Assembly (NCBI RefSeq): GCF_025567285.1
Contig: NZ_JAOQJT010000003.1
Span: forward strand, 310,001-374,000
Direction: 5' to 3'
Length of the DNA stretch: 64,000 nucleotides
DNA from: Coprococcus aceti
GTDB lineage: Bacteria > Bacillota > Clostridia > Lachnospirales > Lachnospiraceae
Shown: piece by piece, positions 33,733 to 42,690 of the stretch
Numbering within the stretch: position 1 is the stretch's first letter
Layout of the letters: each line of letters opens with the position of its first letter
Position numbers and translations under genes: made by a program
The notes under the pieces: generated by a model
The model's database searches: none
Seen by the model: the letters and a program-made list of their open reading frames with translations, nothing else
What the model was told of the DNA's origin: nothing

Positions 33733-34119
33733 ATGGCTAAAGGACATAGATCCCATGACAAGAGACTCAGAAATGAGAACAAAGATACAAGACCATCAGC
33801 TAAGGTTTCATACGCAAGAGTATCAGTAACCAAGGCATGTTTTGTGCTTGATGCTATCAGAGGTAAGGATGTTCAGACAGCACTTGCTATCGTAGAATAC
33901 AACCCAAGATATGGCTCAAGCGTTATAGAGAAGCTTTTGAAGTCTGCTATTGCTAACGCTGAGAACAACAATGGCATGAAGAAGGAGGACCTTTACGTAG
34001 CAGAGTGTTACGCTAACAAGGGACCTACAATGAAGAGAGTTCATCCAAGAGCACAGGGTAGAGCATATAGAATCGAGAAGAGAACAAGCCACATCACAAT
34101 CGTGCTTGACGAGAAATAG
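33733..34119 (+). CDS. rplV: 50S ribosomal protein L22
   Basis: The 128-residue tunnel protein has the core AKVSYARVSVTKACFVLDAI, and the beta-hairpin tip region KGPTMKRVHPRAQGRAYRI reaches into the exit tunnel. The open frame extends to 33712, but GAAAGGAGG at 33714-33722 lies inside that extension and points to the ATG at 33733. Confidence 0.96.
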   Translation: MAKGHRSHDKRLRNENKDTRPSAKVSYARVSVTKACFVLDAIRGKDVQTALAIVEYNPRYGSSVIEKLLKSAIANAENNNGMKKEDLYVAECYANKGPTMKRVHPRAQGRAYRIEKRTSHITIVLDEK

Positions 34120-34129
34120 GAGGTAAAAT

Positions 34130-34795
34130 ATGGGACAGAAAGTTAATCCTCATGGTTTAAGAGTCGGCATTATCAAAGATTGGGATTCAAACTGGTATGC
34201 TGACAAGAGAAATGACGAGTTTGCTAAGAACTTAGCAGAAGATCAGATCCTTAGAAAATACTTAAAGACAACTCTTTACAAGTCAAACATCTCAAAGATC
34301 GAGATCGAGAGATCAGCAAAGAATGTAAAGATCGTATTATACACAGCTAAGCCTGGAGTAGTAATCGGAAAGGGTGGAGCCGGAATCGAGAAGATCAAGG
34401 CTGACGCTCAGAAGTTAACAGATAAGAAGCTCTTTATCGACGTTAAGGAGATCAAGAAGCCGGATGCTGACGCTCAGCTCGTTGCAGAGAACATCGCAGC
34501 ACAGCTTGAGAATCGTATCGCATTCAGAAAGGCTATGAAGTCTTGCATGGGTAGAACAATGAAGTCAGGCGCACAGGGTATCAAGTGTGCATGTTCAGGT
34601 CGTCTTGGCGGTGCTGATATGGCTAGAACAGAGTTCTACAGCGAGGGAACAATTCCTCTTCAGACACTCCGTGCTGATATCGATTACGGATTTGCTGAAG
34701 CAGATACAACATATGGTAAGGTTGGCGTAAAGACATGGATCTACCATGGTGAAGTACTTCCAACAAAGACAGTAAAGGAAGGGGGAAATAAATAA
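34130..34795 (+). CDS. rpsC: 30S ribosomal protein S3
   Basis: The 221-residue mRNA-entry protein has helicase activity together with S4 and S5. It starts MGQKVNPHGLRVGI, has the KH domain with VIGKGGAGIEKIK (GXXG loop), then GRLGGADMARTEFYSEG. Its TAA overlaps the rplP ATG (ATAATG), giving translational coupling. Confidence 0.97.
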   Translation: MGQKVNPHGLRVGIIKDWDSNWYADKRNDEFAKNLAEDQILRKYLKTTLYKSNISKIEIERSAKNVKIVLYTAKPGVVIGKGGAGIEKIKADAQKLTDKKLFIDVKEIKKPDADAQLVAENIAAQLENRIAFRKAMKSCMGRTMKSGAQGIKCACSGRLGGADMARTEFYSEGTIPLQTLRADIDYGFAEADTTYGKVGVKTWIYHGEVLPTKTVKEGGNK

Positions 34796-35232
34796 TGTTA
34801 ATGCCAAAGAGAGTAAAGCGTCGTAAGCAGTTCAGAGGAACAATGGCTGGTAAGGCACTTAGAGGCAATAAGATTACAAACGGTGAGTATGGTCTCGTAG
34901 CATTAGAGCCAGCTTGGATCAAGTCAAACCAGATCGAGGCAGCCAGAATTGCAATGACAAGATATATGAAGCGTAGTGGTAAGGTATTTATCAAGATTTT
35001 CCCTGATAAGCCAGTTACAGCAAAGCCGGCTGAGACTCGAATGGGTTCTGGAAAGGGAGCACTTGAGTATTGGGTAGCAGTAGTTAAGCCAGGCAGAGTT
35101 ATGTTTGAGGTTCAGGGCGTACCTGAGGAGGTAGCTAAAGAGGCTCTCAGACTCGCTATGCACAAGCTTCCACTTAAGTGTAAGATCGCATCAAAGGAAG
35201 AGTTAGAGGAGGTAGCAGGCAGTGAAAACTAA
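34795..35232 (+). CDS. rplP: 50S ribosomal protein L16
   Basis: The 145-residue protein near the tRNA A site begins MLMPKRVKRRKQFRG and has GEYGLVALEPAWI and RMGSGKGALEYWVAVVKPGR, the segment carrying the hydroxylated Arg in some bacteria. Its end overlaps the rpmC start by 11 bases. Confidence 0.97.
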   Translation: MLMPKRVKRRKQFRGTMAGKALRGNKITNGEYGLVALEPAWIKSNQIEAARIAMTRYMKRSGKVFIKIFPDKPVTAKPAETRMGSGKGALEYWVAVVKPGRVMFEVQGVPEEVAKEALRLAMHKLPLKCKIASKEELEEVAGSEN

Positions 35233-35425
35233 GGATTTTATGAACGAATTAAATAGCAAGTCCGTTGACGATCTCCAGAAAGATTTAGTAGCTGCAAAGA
35301 AGGAATTATTCAACCTGAGATTCCAGAATGCTACAAATCAGCTTGACAACACAAGCAGAATCAAGGACGTTAGAAAGAATATAGCAAGAATACAGACAGT
35401 TATAGCCCAGAAGGCTAATGCTTAA
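35222..35425 (+). CDS. rpmC: 50S ribosomal protein L29
   Basis: The 67-residue two-helix protein at the tunnel exit has the pattern LQKDLVAAKKELFNLRFQNAT followed in frame by IKDVRKNIARIQTV, and the usual length. The start is GTG at 35222, inside the end of rplP, with GGAGGTAG upstream. The overlap couples it to L16. Confidence 0.96.
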   Translation: MKTKDFMNELNSKSVDDLQKDLVAAKKELFNLRFQNATNQLDNTSRIKDVRKNIARIQTVIAQKANA

Positions 35426-35448
35426 TTATCTTGGAAGGAGGAATTATT

Positions 35449-35703
35449 GTGGAAAGAAATCTGAGAAAAACACGTGTTGGTATAGTTACAAGTGACAAGA
35501 TGGATAAGACAATCGTTGTTTCTATCGTAGATAATGTTAAGCATCCTCTTTATGGTAAGATTGTAAAGAGAACAGTAAAGCTGAAGGCTCATGACGAGAA
35601 TAACGAGTGCAAGATTGGCGATAGAGTAAAGGTTATGGAGACAAGACCATTATCAAAGGATAAGAGATGGAGACTTGTTGAGATCATCGAGAAGGCAAAG
35701 TAA
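35449..35703 (+). CDS. rpsQ: 30S ribosomal protein S17
   Basis: The 84-residue OB-fold primary 16S rRNA binder has RNLRKTRVGIVTSDKMDKT and KRTVKLKAHDE. AAGGAGG at 35434-35440 points to the GTG at 35449; an upstream in-frame TTG (35431) lies before that site and is not used. Confidence 0.96.
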   Translation: MERNLRKTRVGIVTSDKMDKTIVVSIVDNVKHPLYGKIVKRTVKLKAHDENNECKIGDRVKVMETRPLSKDKRWRLVEIIEKAK

Positions 35704-35716
35704 GGAGGCAAATTAA

Positions 35717-36085
35717 ATGGTTCAGCAGGAAACAAGACTTAAAGTTGCTGATAACACAGGTGCAAAAGAGTTACTTTGTATCAGAGTGTTAGGCGGATCA
35801 GTTAGAAGATATGCGAATATCGGCGATATCATCGTTGCCTCTGTTAAGGATGCAACACCAGGCGGAGTTGTAAAGAAGGGCGATGTAGTTAAGGCCGTTG
35901 TAGTTAGAACAAAGCATGGCGCTCGTCGTAAGGATGGTTCATACATCAAGTTTGACGAGAACGCTGCTGTAATTATAAAAGACGATATGAATCCAAGAGG
36001 TACACGTATCTTTGGACCAGTTGCAAGAGAGCTCCGTGATAAGAAATTCATGAAGATCGTATCACTTGCACCTGAAGTATTATAA
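35717..36085 (+). CDS. rplN: 50S ribosomal protein L14
   Basis: The 122-residue protein at the inter-subunit face, target of the silencing factor RsfS, starts MVQQETRLKVADNTGAKEL and ends with GPVARELRDKKFMKIVSLAPEVL. The length is exactly the family norm. AAGGAGGCAAATTAA precedes the ATG. Confidence 0.97.
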   Translation: MVQQETRLKVADNTGAKELLCIRVLGGSVRRYANIGDIIVASVKDATPGGVVKKGDVVKAVVVRTKHGARRKDGSYIKFDENAAVIIKDDMNPRGTRIFGPVARELRDKKFMKIVSLAPEVL

Positions 36086-36097
36086 GGAGGTGTGACT

Positions 36098-36415
36098 ATG
36101 GCAACAATGAAGATTAAGAAAGATGATATGGTACAGGTTATCGCTGGTAAGGACAAGGGCAAGAGCGGAAAGGTCGTTTCAGTAGATAAGAAGAATGGTA
36201 CCGTAGTAGTTGAAGGAATCAACAAAGTATTTAAGCATAGCAAGCCAAGCATGGCTAACCAGCAGGGCGGAATCATCGAGATGGAAGCCCCACTTGACAT
36301 CTCTAATGTAATGTATCTTTACAAGGGCAAGCCAGTTAGAGTTGGTTTTGAAGGAACTGGTAAGGATAAGGTTCGTGTAGCCAAAGTTGATGGCAAGACA
36401 GAGAAGATAGATTAA
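36098..36415 (+). CDS. rplX: 50S ribosomal protein L24
   Basis: The 105-residue assembly initiator has a KOW motif: KKDDMVQVIAGKDKGKSG. A downstream VEGINKVFKHSKPS segment is also typical. AAGGAGG at 36084-36090 favours the ATG at 36098 rather than the GTG at 36092. It is followed by rplE after 20 bases. Confidence 0.96.
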   Translation: MATMKIKKDDMVQVIAGKDKGKSGKVVSVDKKNGTVVVEGINKVFKHSKPSMANQQGGIIEMEAPLDISNVMYLYKGKPVRVGFEGTGKDKVRVAKVDGKTEKID

Positions 36416-36435
36416 TTGGAAGGAGGTCGTCTTAG

Positions 36436-36975
36436 GTGAGTAGACTTAAAGAAAAGTATGACGCTGAAATTAAGAGCGCCATGGTTGAGAAATTTGGATA
36501 TAAGAATGTAATGCAGATACCAAAGCTCGATAAGATCGTTATCAATATGGGCGTTGGTGAAGCTAGAGAGAACGCTAAGGTTCTCGACGCTGCTATCAAG
36601 GATCTTGAGACAATCACAGGTCAGAAGGCAGTTGTAACAAGAGCAAAGAAGTCAGTAGCTAACTTCAAGCTGAGAGAGGGAATGCCTATCGGATGTAAGG
36701 TAACTCTTCGTGGCGAGAAGATGTATGAGTTCCTTGATCGTCTTGTAAATCTTGCACTCCCACGTGTACGTGACTTCAGAGGTATCAATCCAAACGGATT
36801 TGATGGAAGAGGTAACTACGCATTCGGTATTAAGGAGCAGCTTATCTTCCCTGAGATCGAGTACGATAAGGTAGATAAGGTTAGAGGTATGGATATAATT
36901 TGCGTAACAACAGCACAGACTGACGAGGAAGCTCGTGAGTTACTTACACTGTTCGGCATGCCTTATAGCAAATAA
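36436..36975 (+). CDS. rplE: 50S ribosomal protein L5
   Basis: The 179-residue central-protuberance protein binds 5S rRNA and contacts P-site tRNA. Seen: MQIPKLDKIVINMGVGEA and LALPRVRDFRGINPNGFDG. It starts with GTG at 36436 after GGAAGGAGG. The length matches the family. Confidence 0.97.
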   Translation: MSRLKEKYDAEIKSAMVEKFGYKNVMQIPKLDKIVINMGVGEARENAKVLDAAIKDLETITGQKAVVTRAKKSVANFKLREGMPIGCKVTLRGEKMYEFLDRLVNLALPRVRDFRGINPNGFDGRGNYAFGIKEQLIFPEIEYDKVDKVRGMDIICVTTAQTDEEARELLTLFGMPYSK

Positions 36976-36995
36976 TAAAGGAGGAGATTCGAGAA

Positions 36996-37181
36996 ATGGC
37001 TAAGACATCAATGAAAGTTAAGCAGCAGCGCAAGCAGAAGTTCTCAACAAGAGAGTACACACGTTGCAGCATTTGTGGACGTCCACACTCAGTTTTAAAG
37101 AAGTACGGAATTTGTAGAATCTGCTTCCGTGAGTTAGCATATAAGGGACAGATTCCTGGCGTTAAGAAATCAAGCTGGTAA
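36996..37181 (+). CDS. rpsN: 30S ribosomal protein S14, zinc-binding type
   Basis: The 61-residue short S14 carries two CxxC pairs, CSICG and CRICF, forming a zinc ribbon. This is the C+ (type Z) form common in Firmicutes, whereas the longer C- form lacks them. AAGGAGGAG precedes the ATG. A Zur-controlled C- paralogue may exist elsewhere but is not in this window. Confidence 0.97.
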   Translation: MAKTSMKVKQQRKQKFSTREYTRCSICGRPHSVLKKYGICRICFRELAYKGQIPGVKKSSW

Positions 37182-37204
37182 GAGTAAGAAGGAGGAAATT
37201 TATT

Positions 37205-37606
37205 ATGTCAATGAGCGATCCAATTGCAGATATGCTTACAAGAATTCGTAATGCTAATACAGCAAAGCATGATACAGTAGAAATCCCTGCTTCAAAGATG
37301 AAGAAAGCTATTGCCGACATACTTTTATCAGAAGGATATGTTAAGGCTGTAGATATCGTTGAGGACGGTAAGTTCGAGACAATCAAGATCACATTGAAGT
37401 ATGGTGCAGATAAGAACGAGAAGATCATCACAGGTCTTAAGAGAATTTCAAAGCCTGGTCTTCGAGTATACGCAAGCAAGGATGAGCTTCCAAGAGTACT
37501 TGGTGGACTTGGAACTGCTATTATCTCCACAAACAAGGGTGTATTAACAGATAAGGAAGCTAGAAAACAGAACGTAGGTGGAGAAGTACTTGCGTTTATT
37601 TGGTAA
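37205..37606 (+). CDS. rpsH: 30S ribosomal protein S8
   Basis: The 133-residue primary 16S rRNA binder, whose E. coli counterpart represses the spc operon, has DPIADMLTRIRNANTAKHD, LKRISKPGLRVYA and the C-terminal GLGTAIISTNKGVLTDKEA. AAGGAGG precedes the ATG at 37205. Confidence 0.97.
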   Translation: MSMSDPIADMLTRIRNANTAKHDTVEIPASKMKKAIADILLSEGYVKAVDIVEDGKFETIKITLKYGADKNEKIITGLKRISKPGLRVYASKDELPRVLGGLGTAIISTNKGVLTDKEARKQNVGGEVLAFIW

Positions 37607-37621
37607 AAGGAGGACGGCAAA

Positions 37622-38161
37622 ATGTCACGTATCGGAAGAATGCCTATCGCTGTACCTGCAGGCGTAACTGTAGATATAGCAGAAAATAATAAAGTGACTG
37701 TTAAAGGACCAAAGGGAACTCTTGAGAGAGTTCTCCCTGCGGAAATGGATATAAAGTTAGACGGCGATACAATCACAGTATCAAGACCTAACGACTTAAA
37801 GAAGATGAAATCACTTCACGGACTCACAAGAACACTTATCCACAACATGGTAGTAGGTGTTACAGAGGGTTACAAGAAGGAGCTTGAGGTTAACGGTGTA
37901 GGTTACAGAGCTCAGAAGCAGGGTAATAAGCTTGTTCTTGCTCTTGGTTATTCACACCCAGTTGAGATGGTTGATCCAGATGGTATCGAAACATCAGTTG
38001 ATGGAAACAAGATCATAGTAAGCGGAATCAGCAAGGAAAAGGTTGGTCAGTACGCTGCTGAGATCAGAGAGAAGAGAGCACCAGAGCCATACAAGGGCAA
38101 GGGTATCAAGTATGTGGATGAGACTATCAGACGTAAAGTTGGTAAGACTGGTAAGAAATAA
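37622..38161 (+). CDS. rplF: 50S ribosomal protein L6
   Basis: The 179-residue two-domain protein near the factor-binding site starts MSRIGRMPIAVPAGV. The C-terminal signature PEPYKGKGIKYVDETIRRK is intact. AAAAGGAGG precedes the ATG, 12 bases after rpsH ends. Confidence 0.97.
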   Translation: MSRIGRMPIAVPAGVTVDIAENNKVTVKGPKGTLERVLPAEMDIKLDGDTITVSRPNDLKKMKSLHGLTRTLIHNMVVGVTEGYKKELEVNGVGYRAQKQGNKLVLALGYSHPVEMVDPDGIETSVDGNKIIVSGISKEKVGQYAAEIREKRAPEPYKGKGIKYVDETIRRKVGKTGKK

Positions 38162-38178
38162 TAAAGGAGTGAGATAAG

Positions 38179-38547
38179 ATGATTAATAAAGAATCAAGAA
38201 GCGCAATTCGTGTAAAGAAGCATATGCGTGTTCGTAATCGTTTAGCTGGAACAACAGAGAGACCACGTTTAGCTGTATTCAGAAGTAATAATCATATGTA
38301 CGCTCAGATTATTGATGATTCAGTTGGTAAGACATTAGTAGCAGCATCTACAACAGAGAAGGCTATTAAGGATGAGCTTGAGAAGACAAATGATGTTGAT
38401 GCAGCAGCTTACGTTGGTAAGGTTATTGCTGAGAGAGCACTTGAGAAGGGTATCAAGACTGTTATCTATGATAGAGGCGGTTTCGTATACCACGGTAAGG
38501 TTCAGGCATTAGCAGATGCAGCGAGAGAAGCTGGTCTGGAATTCTAG
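38179..38547 (+). CDS. rplR: 50S ribosomal protein L18
   Basis: The 122-residue 5S rRNA-binding protein has RVRNRLAGTTERPRLAVFRS, NNHMYAQIIDD and VIYDRGGFVYHGKVQALAD. The basic N-terminal tail is complete. rpsE follows after a short AAGGAGGAAG spacer. Confidence 0.97.
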   Translation: MINKESRSAIRVKKHMRVRNRLAGTTERPRLAVFRSNNHMYAQIIDDSVGKTLVAASTTEKAIKDELEKTNDVDAAAYVGKVIAERALEKGIKTVIYDRGGFVYHGKVQALADAAREAGLEF

Positions 38548-38566
38548 TAAGGAGGAAGAACAACGT

Positions 38567-39076
38567 ATGAAGCGTGAAATAATTGATGCAAGTAAGTTAG
38601 AGTTAGAAGATAAAGTTGTTGCCATCAAGCGTGTAACAAAGGTTGTTAAGGGTGGACGTAATTCTAGAGTTGCAGCTCTCGTAGTTGTTGGTGATAGAAA
38701 TGGCCACGTTGGCGTTGGTGTTGGCAAGGCAGTTGAGACTCCAGAAGCTATCCGTAAGGGTAAGGAGGATGCTGCAAAGCATTTAGTTACAGTTCCTGTA
38801 AATGAAGTTGGTAGTATCCCTTACGACTGGAATGGACAGTTCGGCAGTGCTTCAGTTCTTCTGAAGACAGCTCCAGAAGGTACTGGTATCATCGCTGGTG
38901 GTCCTGCTCGTAGCGTACTTGAGCTTGCAGGATATAAGAACATCCGTACAAAGTCCTTAGGATCAAACAACAAGCAGAACGTAGTTCTTGCAACAATCAA
39001 GGGCCTTACAGAGATCAAGAACCCAGAGGATATCGCAAGACTTCGTGGAAAATCTGTTGATGAGATACTTAACTAA
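38567..39076 (+). CDS. rpsE: 30S ribosomal protein S5
   Basis: The 169-residue accuracy protein has a dsRBD-like N-terminal domain (VAIKRVTKVVKGGRNSRVAA) and the signature GTGIIAGGPARSVLELAG. The frame is open from 38516 inside rplR, but AAGGAGG at 38550-38556 sets the ATG at 38567. Confidence 0.97.
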   Translation: MKREIIDASKLELEDKVVAIKRVTKVVKGGRNSRVAALVVVGDRNGHVGVGVGKAVETPEAIRKGKEDAAKHLVTVPVNEVGSIPYDWNGQFGSASVLLKTAPEGTGIIAGGPARSVLELAGYKNIRTKSLGSNNKQNVVLATIKGLTEIKNPEDIARLRGKSVDEILN

Positions 39077-39090
39077 GGAGGTATTAGAAG

Positions 39091-39273
39091 ATGGCAGATA
39101 AGTTAAAGGTAACTTTGGTAAAGTCCCCTATCGGTGCTGTACCAAAGCATAGAAAGACAGTAGAGGCTCTTGGACTTAAGAAGGTTAATAAGTCAGTAGA
39201 GCTCCCAAATAACGCTGCAACACTTGGAATGGTTAAGCAGGTAAGTTATATGGTAAAGGTTGAGGAAGTATAA
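39091..39273 (+). CDS. rpmD: 50S ribosomal protein L30
   Basis: The 60-residue protein has the bacterial L30 pattern LKVTLVKSPIGAVPKHRKTV then LGLKKVNKSVELPNN. The length is typical of the short bacterial form. AAGGAGG precedes it, 14 bases after rpsE. Confidence 0.96.
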   Translation: MADKLKVTLVKSPIGAVPKHRKTVEALGLKKVNKSVELPNNAATLGMVKQVSYMVKVEEV

Positions 39274-39294
39274 GAGAAGGAGGATACGCAGATC

Positions 39295-39735
39295 ATGGAT
39301 TTATCTACATTAAAGCCGGCTGAAGGCTCAAAGCACAGTGCTAATTTCCGTGTAGGCCGTGGACATGGTTCAGGAAATGGCAAGACTGCAGGTAAGGGAC
39401 ATAAGGGTCAGAAGGCACGTTCTGGATCACCTAGACCAGGTTTCGAAGGTGGACAGATGCCATTATATAGACGTCTTCCTAAGAGAGGCTTTAATTGCAT
39501 CAATCACAAAGAGATCGTTGCAATCAATGTATCAGCTCTTGAGAGATTCGAGGATGGCTCAGACGTAACTGTTGAGACATTAGTAGAGGCAGGTATCATT
39601 AAGAATCCTCGTGATGGAGTTAAGATTCTTGGAAATGGAGAGTTAACTAAAAAGCTCAATGTTAAGGCTAATGCTTTTTCAAAGTCAGCAGCTGAGAAAA
39701 TTGAAGCTCTTGGCGGAAAAGCAGAGGTGATGTAA
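39295..39735 (+). CDS. rplO: 50S ribosomal protein L15
   Basis: The 146-residue late assembly protein starts MDLSTLKPAEGSKH, has the Gly/Lys-rich RGHGSGNGKTAGKGHKGQKA and FEGGQMPLYRRLPKRGF. The stop is one base before the secY ATG, implying coupling. Confidence 0.97.
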   Translation: MDLSTLKPAEGSKHSANFRVGRGHGSGNGKTAGKGHKGQKARSGSPRPGFEGGQMPLYRRLPKRGFNCINHKEIVAINVSALERFEDGSDVTVETLVEAGIIKNPRDGVKILGNGELTKKLNVKANAFSKSAAEKIEALGGKAEVM

Positions 39736-39736
39736 T

Positions 39737-41050
39737 ATGTTCAAAACCTTAATCAATGCATTTAAGGTACAGGATATACGAAGAAGACTTTTATATACGT
39801 TCTTCATTCTCGTGGTAGTCAGACTTGGTAGTCTGATTACCGTTCCGGGAATAAGTGCGGATGCAATAAGAGAGTACATGCAGAATGCACTCGGTGATTC
39901 ACTGAACATCTTCAGTTCATTCACCGGAGGATCGTTCGAGCAGATGTCGATCTTTGCATTGTCGGTAACACCTTACATTACAGCTTCCATCATCATACAG
40001 CTTCTCACCATTGCTATACCGGCTTTGGAAGAACTGCAGAAAGACGGAGAAGATGGTAGAAAGAAGATCACCGCTATCACAAGATATATGACAGTAGGTC
40101 TTGCTATTCTTGAGAGTGCTGGTCTTGTAGTAGGATTTGGAAACAAGGGAGTCATTGAGAATTATAACTTCTGGACAGTTCTTTGCATCGTAGTCATTCT
40201 TACGGCAGGAAGTGCTATAGTAATGTGGCTTGGCGAGAGAGCAACAGAGAAGGGTGTTGGCAATGGTATATCAGTAATCCTTCTGATAAACATCGTTTCA
40301 ACAATGCCAAATGACTTCAAGAATTTATACACACAGTTCATGAAGGGCAGAGACTTTGTAAGATTTACACTTGTAGGGCTCATTATCCTTGCAGTTGTAG
40401 TTATTACAGTAGTATTTGTATGTGCACTTCAGGGCGCAGAGAGAAGAATTCCTGTACAGTATGCCAAGACAGTAAGAGGAAGAAAGACGATGGGAGGACA
40501 GTCCTCTCATATTCCACTTAAGGTCAATACTGCAGGTGTTATTCCGGTCATCTTTGCATCATCCATACTGTCTGTTCCACAGATCGTAGTGAATCTGTTC
40601 AACATCAAGACATCTGGTGTAGGAGCAAAGATAATCCAGGGTATGAGTCAGGGCTACTGGTTTAACAGATCTTATCCTTGGGCATCGATCGGTTTGATCG
40701 TATATATTTTACTTGTGTTCTTCTTCGCATATTTCTACACAGCGATCACATTCAATCCAATGGAGATTGCCAACAATATGAAGAAGAGTGGCGGTTTTGT
40801 CCCTGGTATAAGACCTGGACAGTCAACACAGGATTACCTTAATAAGATTTTAAACTACATCATATTTATAGGTGCTGTAGGACTTATCATAGTAGCATGT
40901 ATACCAATGTTCTTCAGTGGTTTCTTTGGAGCAAATGTTTCATTTGGAGGAACATCACTTATCATCGTTGTAGGTGTTGTTATAGAGACAATTAAGAATA
41001 TTGAGTCACGTATGCTGGTAAGGAACTATCAGGGATTCCTTTTAGACTAA
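39737..41050 (+). CDS. secY: Protein translocase subunit SecY
   Basis: The 437-residue channel of the Sec translocon has ten hydrophobic segments. Seen: ITVPGISADAIREYM in the first periplasmic loop, SVTPYITASIIIQLLTIA (TM2), the cytoplasmic RRIPVQYAKTVRGRK loop, GFVPGIRPGQSTQDYL and ESRMLVRNYQGFL at the C-terminus. It starts with AGAGGTGATG just upstream, partly within rplO. A hairpin at 41069-41111 precedes adk. Confidence 0.97.
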   Translation: MFKTLINAFKVQDIRRRLLYTFFILVVVRLGSLITVPGISADAIREYMQNALGDSLNIFSSFTGGSFEQMSIFALSVTPYITASIIIQLLTIAIPALEELQKDGEDGRKKITAITRYMTVGLAILESAGLVVGFGNKGVIENYNFWTVLCIVVILTAGSAIVMWLGERATEKGVGNGISVILLINIVSTMPNDFKNLYTQFMKGRDFVRFTLVGLIILAVVVITVVFVCALQGAERRIPVQYAKTVRGRKTMGGQSSHIPLKVNTAGVIPVIFASSILSVPQIVVNLFNIKTSGVGAKIIQGMSQGYWFNRSYPWASIGLIVYILLVFFFAYFYTAITFNPMEIANNMKKSGGFVPGIRPGQSTQDYLNKILNYIIFIGAVGLIIVACIPMFFSGFFGANVSFGGTSLIIVVGVVIETIKNIESRMLVRNYQGFLLD

Positions 41051-41068
41051 AATATGACGTGGCAATAA

Positions 41069-41111
41069 ACACGAATGGGAGTGTGCCGTATAGTACACTT
41101 CCTATTCGTGT
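41069..41111 (+). other. Imperfect hairpin between secY and adk
   Basis: ACACGAATGGGAGTGT (41069-41084) pairs imperfectly with 41095-41111. No T-run follows, so it is more likely a processing or partial attenuation element within the operon than a terminator. Confidence 0.5.
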
Positions 41112-41173
41112 ATTATAGAGAGAATAGTATTTGATAAGAATGGGAAACGTTCAAAAAAATGGAGGTTGAATAT

Positions 41174-41818
41174 ATGAAGATAATCATGTTAGGCGCACCG
41201 GGCGCAGGCAAGGGAACACAGGCAAAGATGATCGCTGCAAAGTACGGCGTACCACATATCTCAACAGGAGATATATTCAGAGCGAACATAAAGAACGGCA
41301 CAGAGCTTGGTGCAAAGGCAAAGGAGTACATGGATAAGGGACTTCTTGTACCAGATGAGCTCGTTGTCGACTTGGTAATAGATAGATTCAAGGCTGATGA
41401 CTGTGCAAAGGGATATATCCTTGACGGATTCCCAAGAACTATCCCACAGGCAGAGGCACTTGACAAGGCACTCTCAGCAATCGGCGATTCAGTTGATTAC
41501 GCTATCAATGTTGAGGTACCTGATGAGAATATCATCGAGAGAATGTCAGGCAGACGTGCATGTGTAGGTTGTGGAGCAACATACCATATCGTATACAACC
41601 CAACAAAAGTTGAGGGCAAGTGTGATGCATGTGGAGCTGATCTCATCCTTAGAGACGATGATAAGCCAGAGACAGTAGAGAAGAGACTTAATGTATATCA
41701 TGAGCAGACACAGCCTCTCATCGATTACTACAAGGCAAAGGGCATCCTGAAAGAGGTTGACGGAACCGTAGATATGAAGGATGTATTCGCTGCTATCACT
41801 GATATATTAGGTGAGTAA
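41174..41818 (+). CDS. adk: Adenylate kinase with zinc-binding lid
   Basis: The 214-residue enzyme interconverts AMP+ATP and 2 ADP. The P-loop is GAPGAGKGTQ (7-16), the AMP site has DGFPRTIPQA, and the LID contains CVGCG and CDACG, a four-Cys zinc site typical of Gram-positive enzymes. GGAGG at 41161-41165 gives the ATG at 41174. map begins 2 bases after the stop. Confidence 0.97.
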   Translation: MKIIMLGAPGAGKGTQAKMIAAKYGVPHISTGDIFRANIKNGTELGAKAKEYMDKGLLVPDELVVDLVIDRFKADDCAKGYILDGFPRTIPQAEALDKALSAIGDSVDYAINVEVPDENIIERMSGRRACVGCGATYHIVYNPTKVEGKCDACGADLILRDDDKPETVEKRLNVYHEQTQPLIDYYKAKGILKEVDGTVDMKDVFAAITDILGE

Positions 41819-41820
41819 AT

Positions 41821-42591
41821 ATGAAGGGTATTTCCATAAAATCCCAGGAAGAGATTGAGCTTATGAGAGAGGCTGGAAGAATTCTGGCGATAACTCATGA
41901 GGAGATGAGAAAAGCATTGAAGCCGGGAATGACCACATATGATATAGATAAGCTCGGTGAAGAGGTTATCAGAAGTTATCACTGTGAACCATCATTTCTG
42001 AACTATCAGGGATATCCGGCGTCGGTGTGTGTATCTGTAAATGATGAGGTGGTACATGGAATTCCATCAAAGAACAGAGTGCTTCAGGATGGAGATATAG
42101 TAAGTCTTGATGCCGGTGTTATCTATAAGGGTTACCATTCAGACTCAGCCAGAACATATGGAGTTGGCGAGATATCTGATATGGCAAAGTATCTCATAGA
42201 GGCAACGAAGCAAAGCTTCTTTGAAGGACTGTCAGCGGCCCGTGCGGGAAATCATGTGCGGGATATAGGAATAGCGGTCGAGTCCTATGCCGATGAGTGT
42301 GGACTTGGAGTTGTTGTCGATCTGGTGGGACATGGAGTTGGAAAAAATCTTCATGAAGAGCCGGAGGTCCCAAACTTCGCAACAAGAAGAAGAGGACCGA
42401 AGCTGAAAGCAGGAATGACGATAGCGATAGAACCGATGATCACACTTGGCGATTACGAAGTGAAGTGGATGCCGGATGGATGGACGGTCGTCACCGCAGA
42501 CAAATCACTGGCGGCACATTATGAGAATACAATACTTATAACAGATGGAGAGCCTGAGATACTTTCAAGGGCCGATGGAATTGAGCTGTAG
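41821..42591 (+). CDS. map: Type I methionine aminopeptidase
   Basis: The 256-residue metalloenzyme removes N-terminal Met. Metal ligands are visible: SLDAG, HSDSARTYGVG, GHGVGKNLHE, TIAIEPMI and the Glu in HYENTILIT. The N-terminal ISIKSQEEIELMREAGRI is standard. A hairpin (42603-42632) follows before infA. Confidence 0.96.
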   Translation: MKGISIKSQEEIELMREAGRILAITHEEMRKALKPGMTTYDIDKLGEEVIRSYHCEPSFLNYQGYPASVCVSVNDEVVHGIPSKNRVLQDGDIVSLDAGVIYKGYHSDSARTYGVGEISDMAKYLIEATKQSFFEGLSAARAGNHVRDIGIAVESYADECGLGVVVDLVGHGVGKNLHEEPEVPNFATRRRGPKLKAGMTIAIEPMITLGDYEVKWMPDGWTVVTADKSLAAHYENTILITDGEPEILSRADGIEL

Positions 42592-42602
42592 ATGTGATAT
42601 CA

Positions 42603-42632
42603 TATGTCGTCGTTCGTAAGCACGATGACATA
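42603..42632 (+). other. Hairpin between map and infA
   Basis: TATGTCGTCGT (42603-42613) pairs with ACGATGACATA (42622-42632), 11 bp with one G-U pair. No T-run follows, so at most it is a weak terminator or an mRNA processing site. Confidence 0.5.
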
Positions 42633-42690
42633 TTCATTATATCATGGAGAACTCATAAGTTGATTTATATATATAGGAGGATTTTTGAAA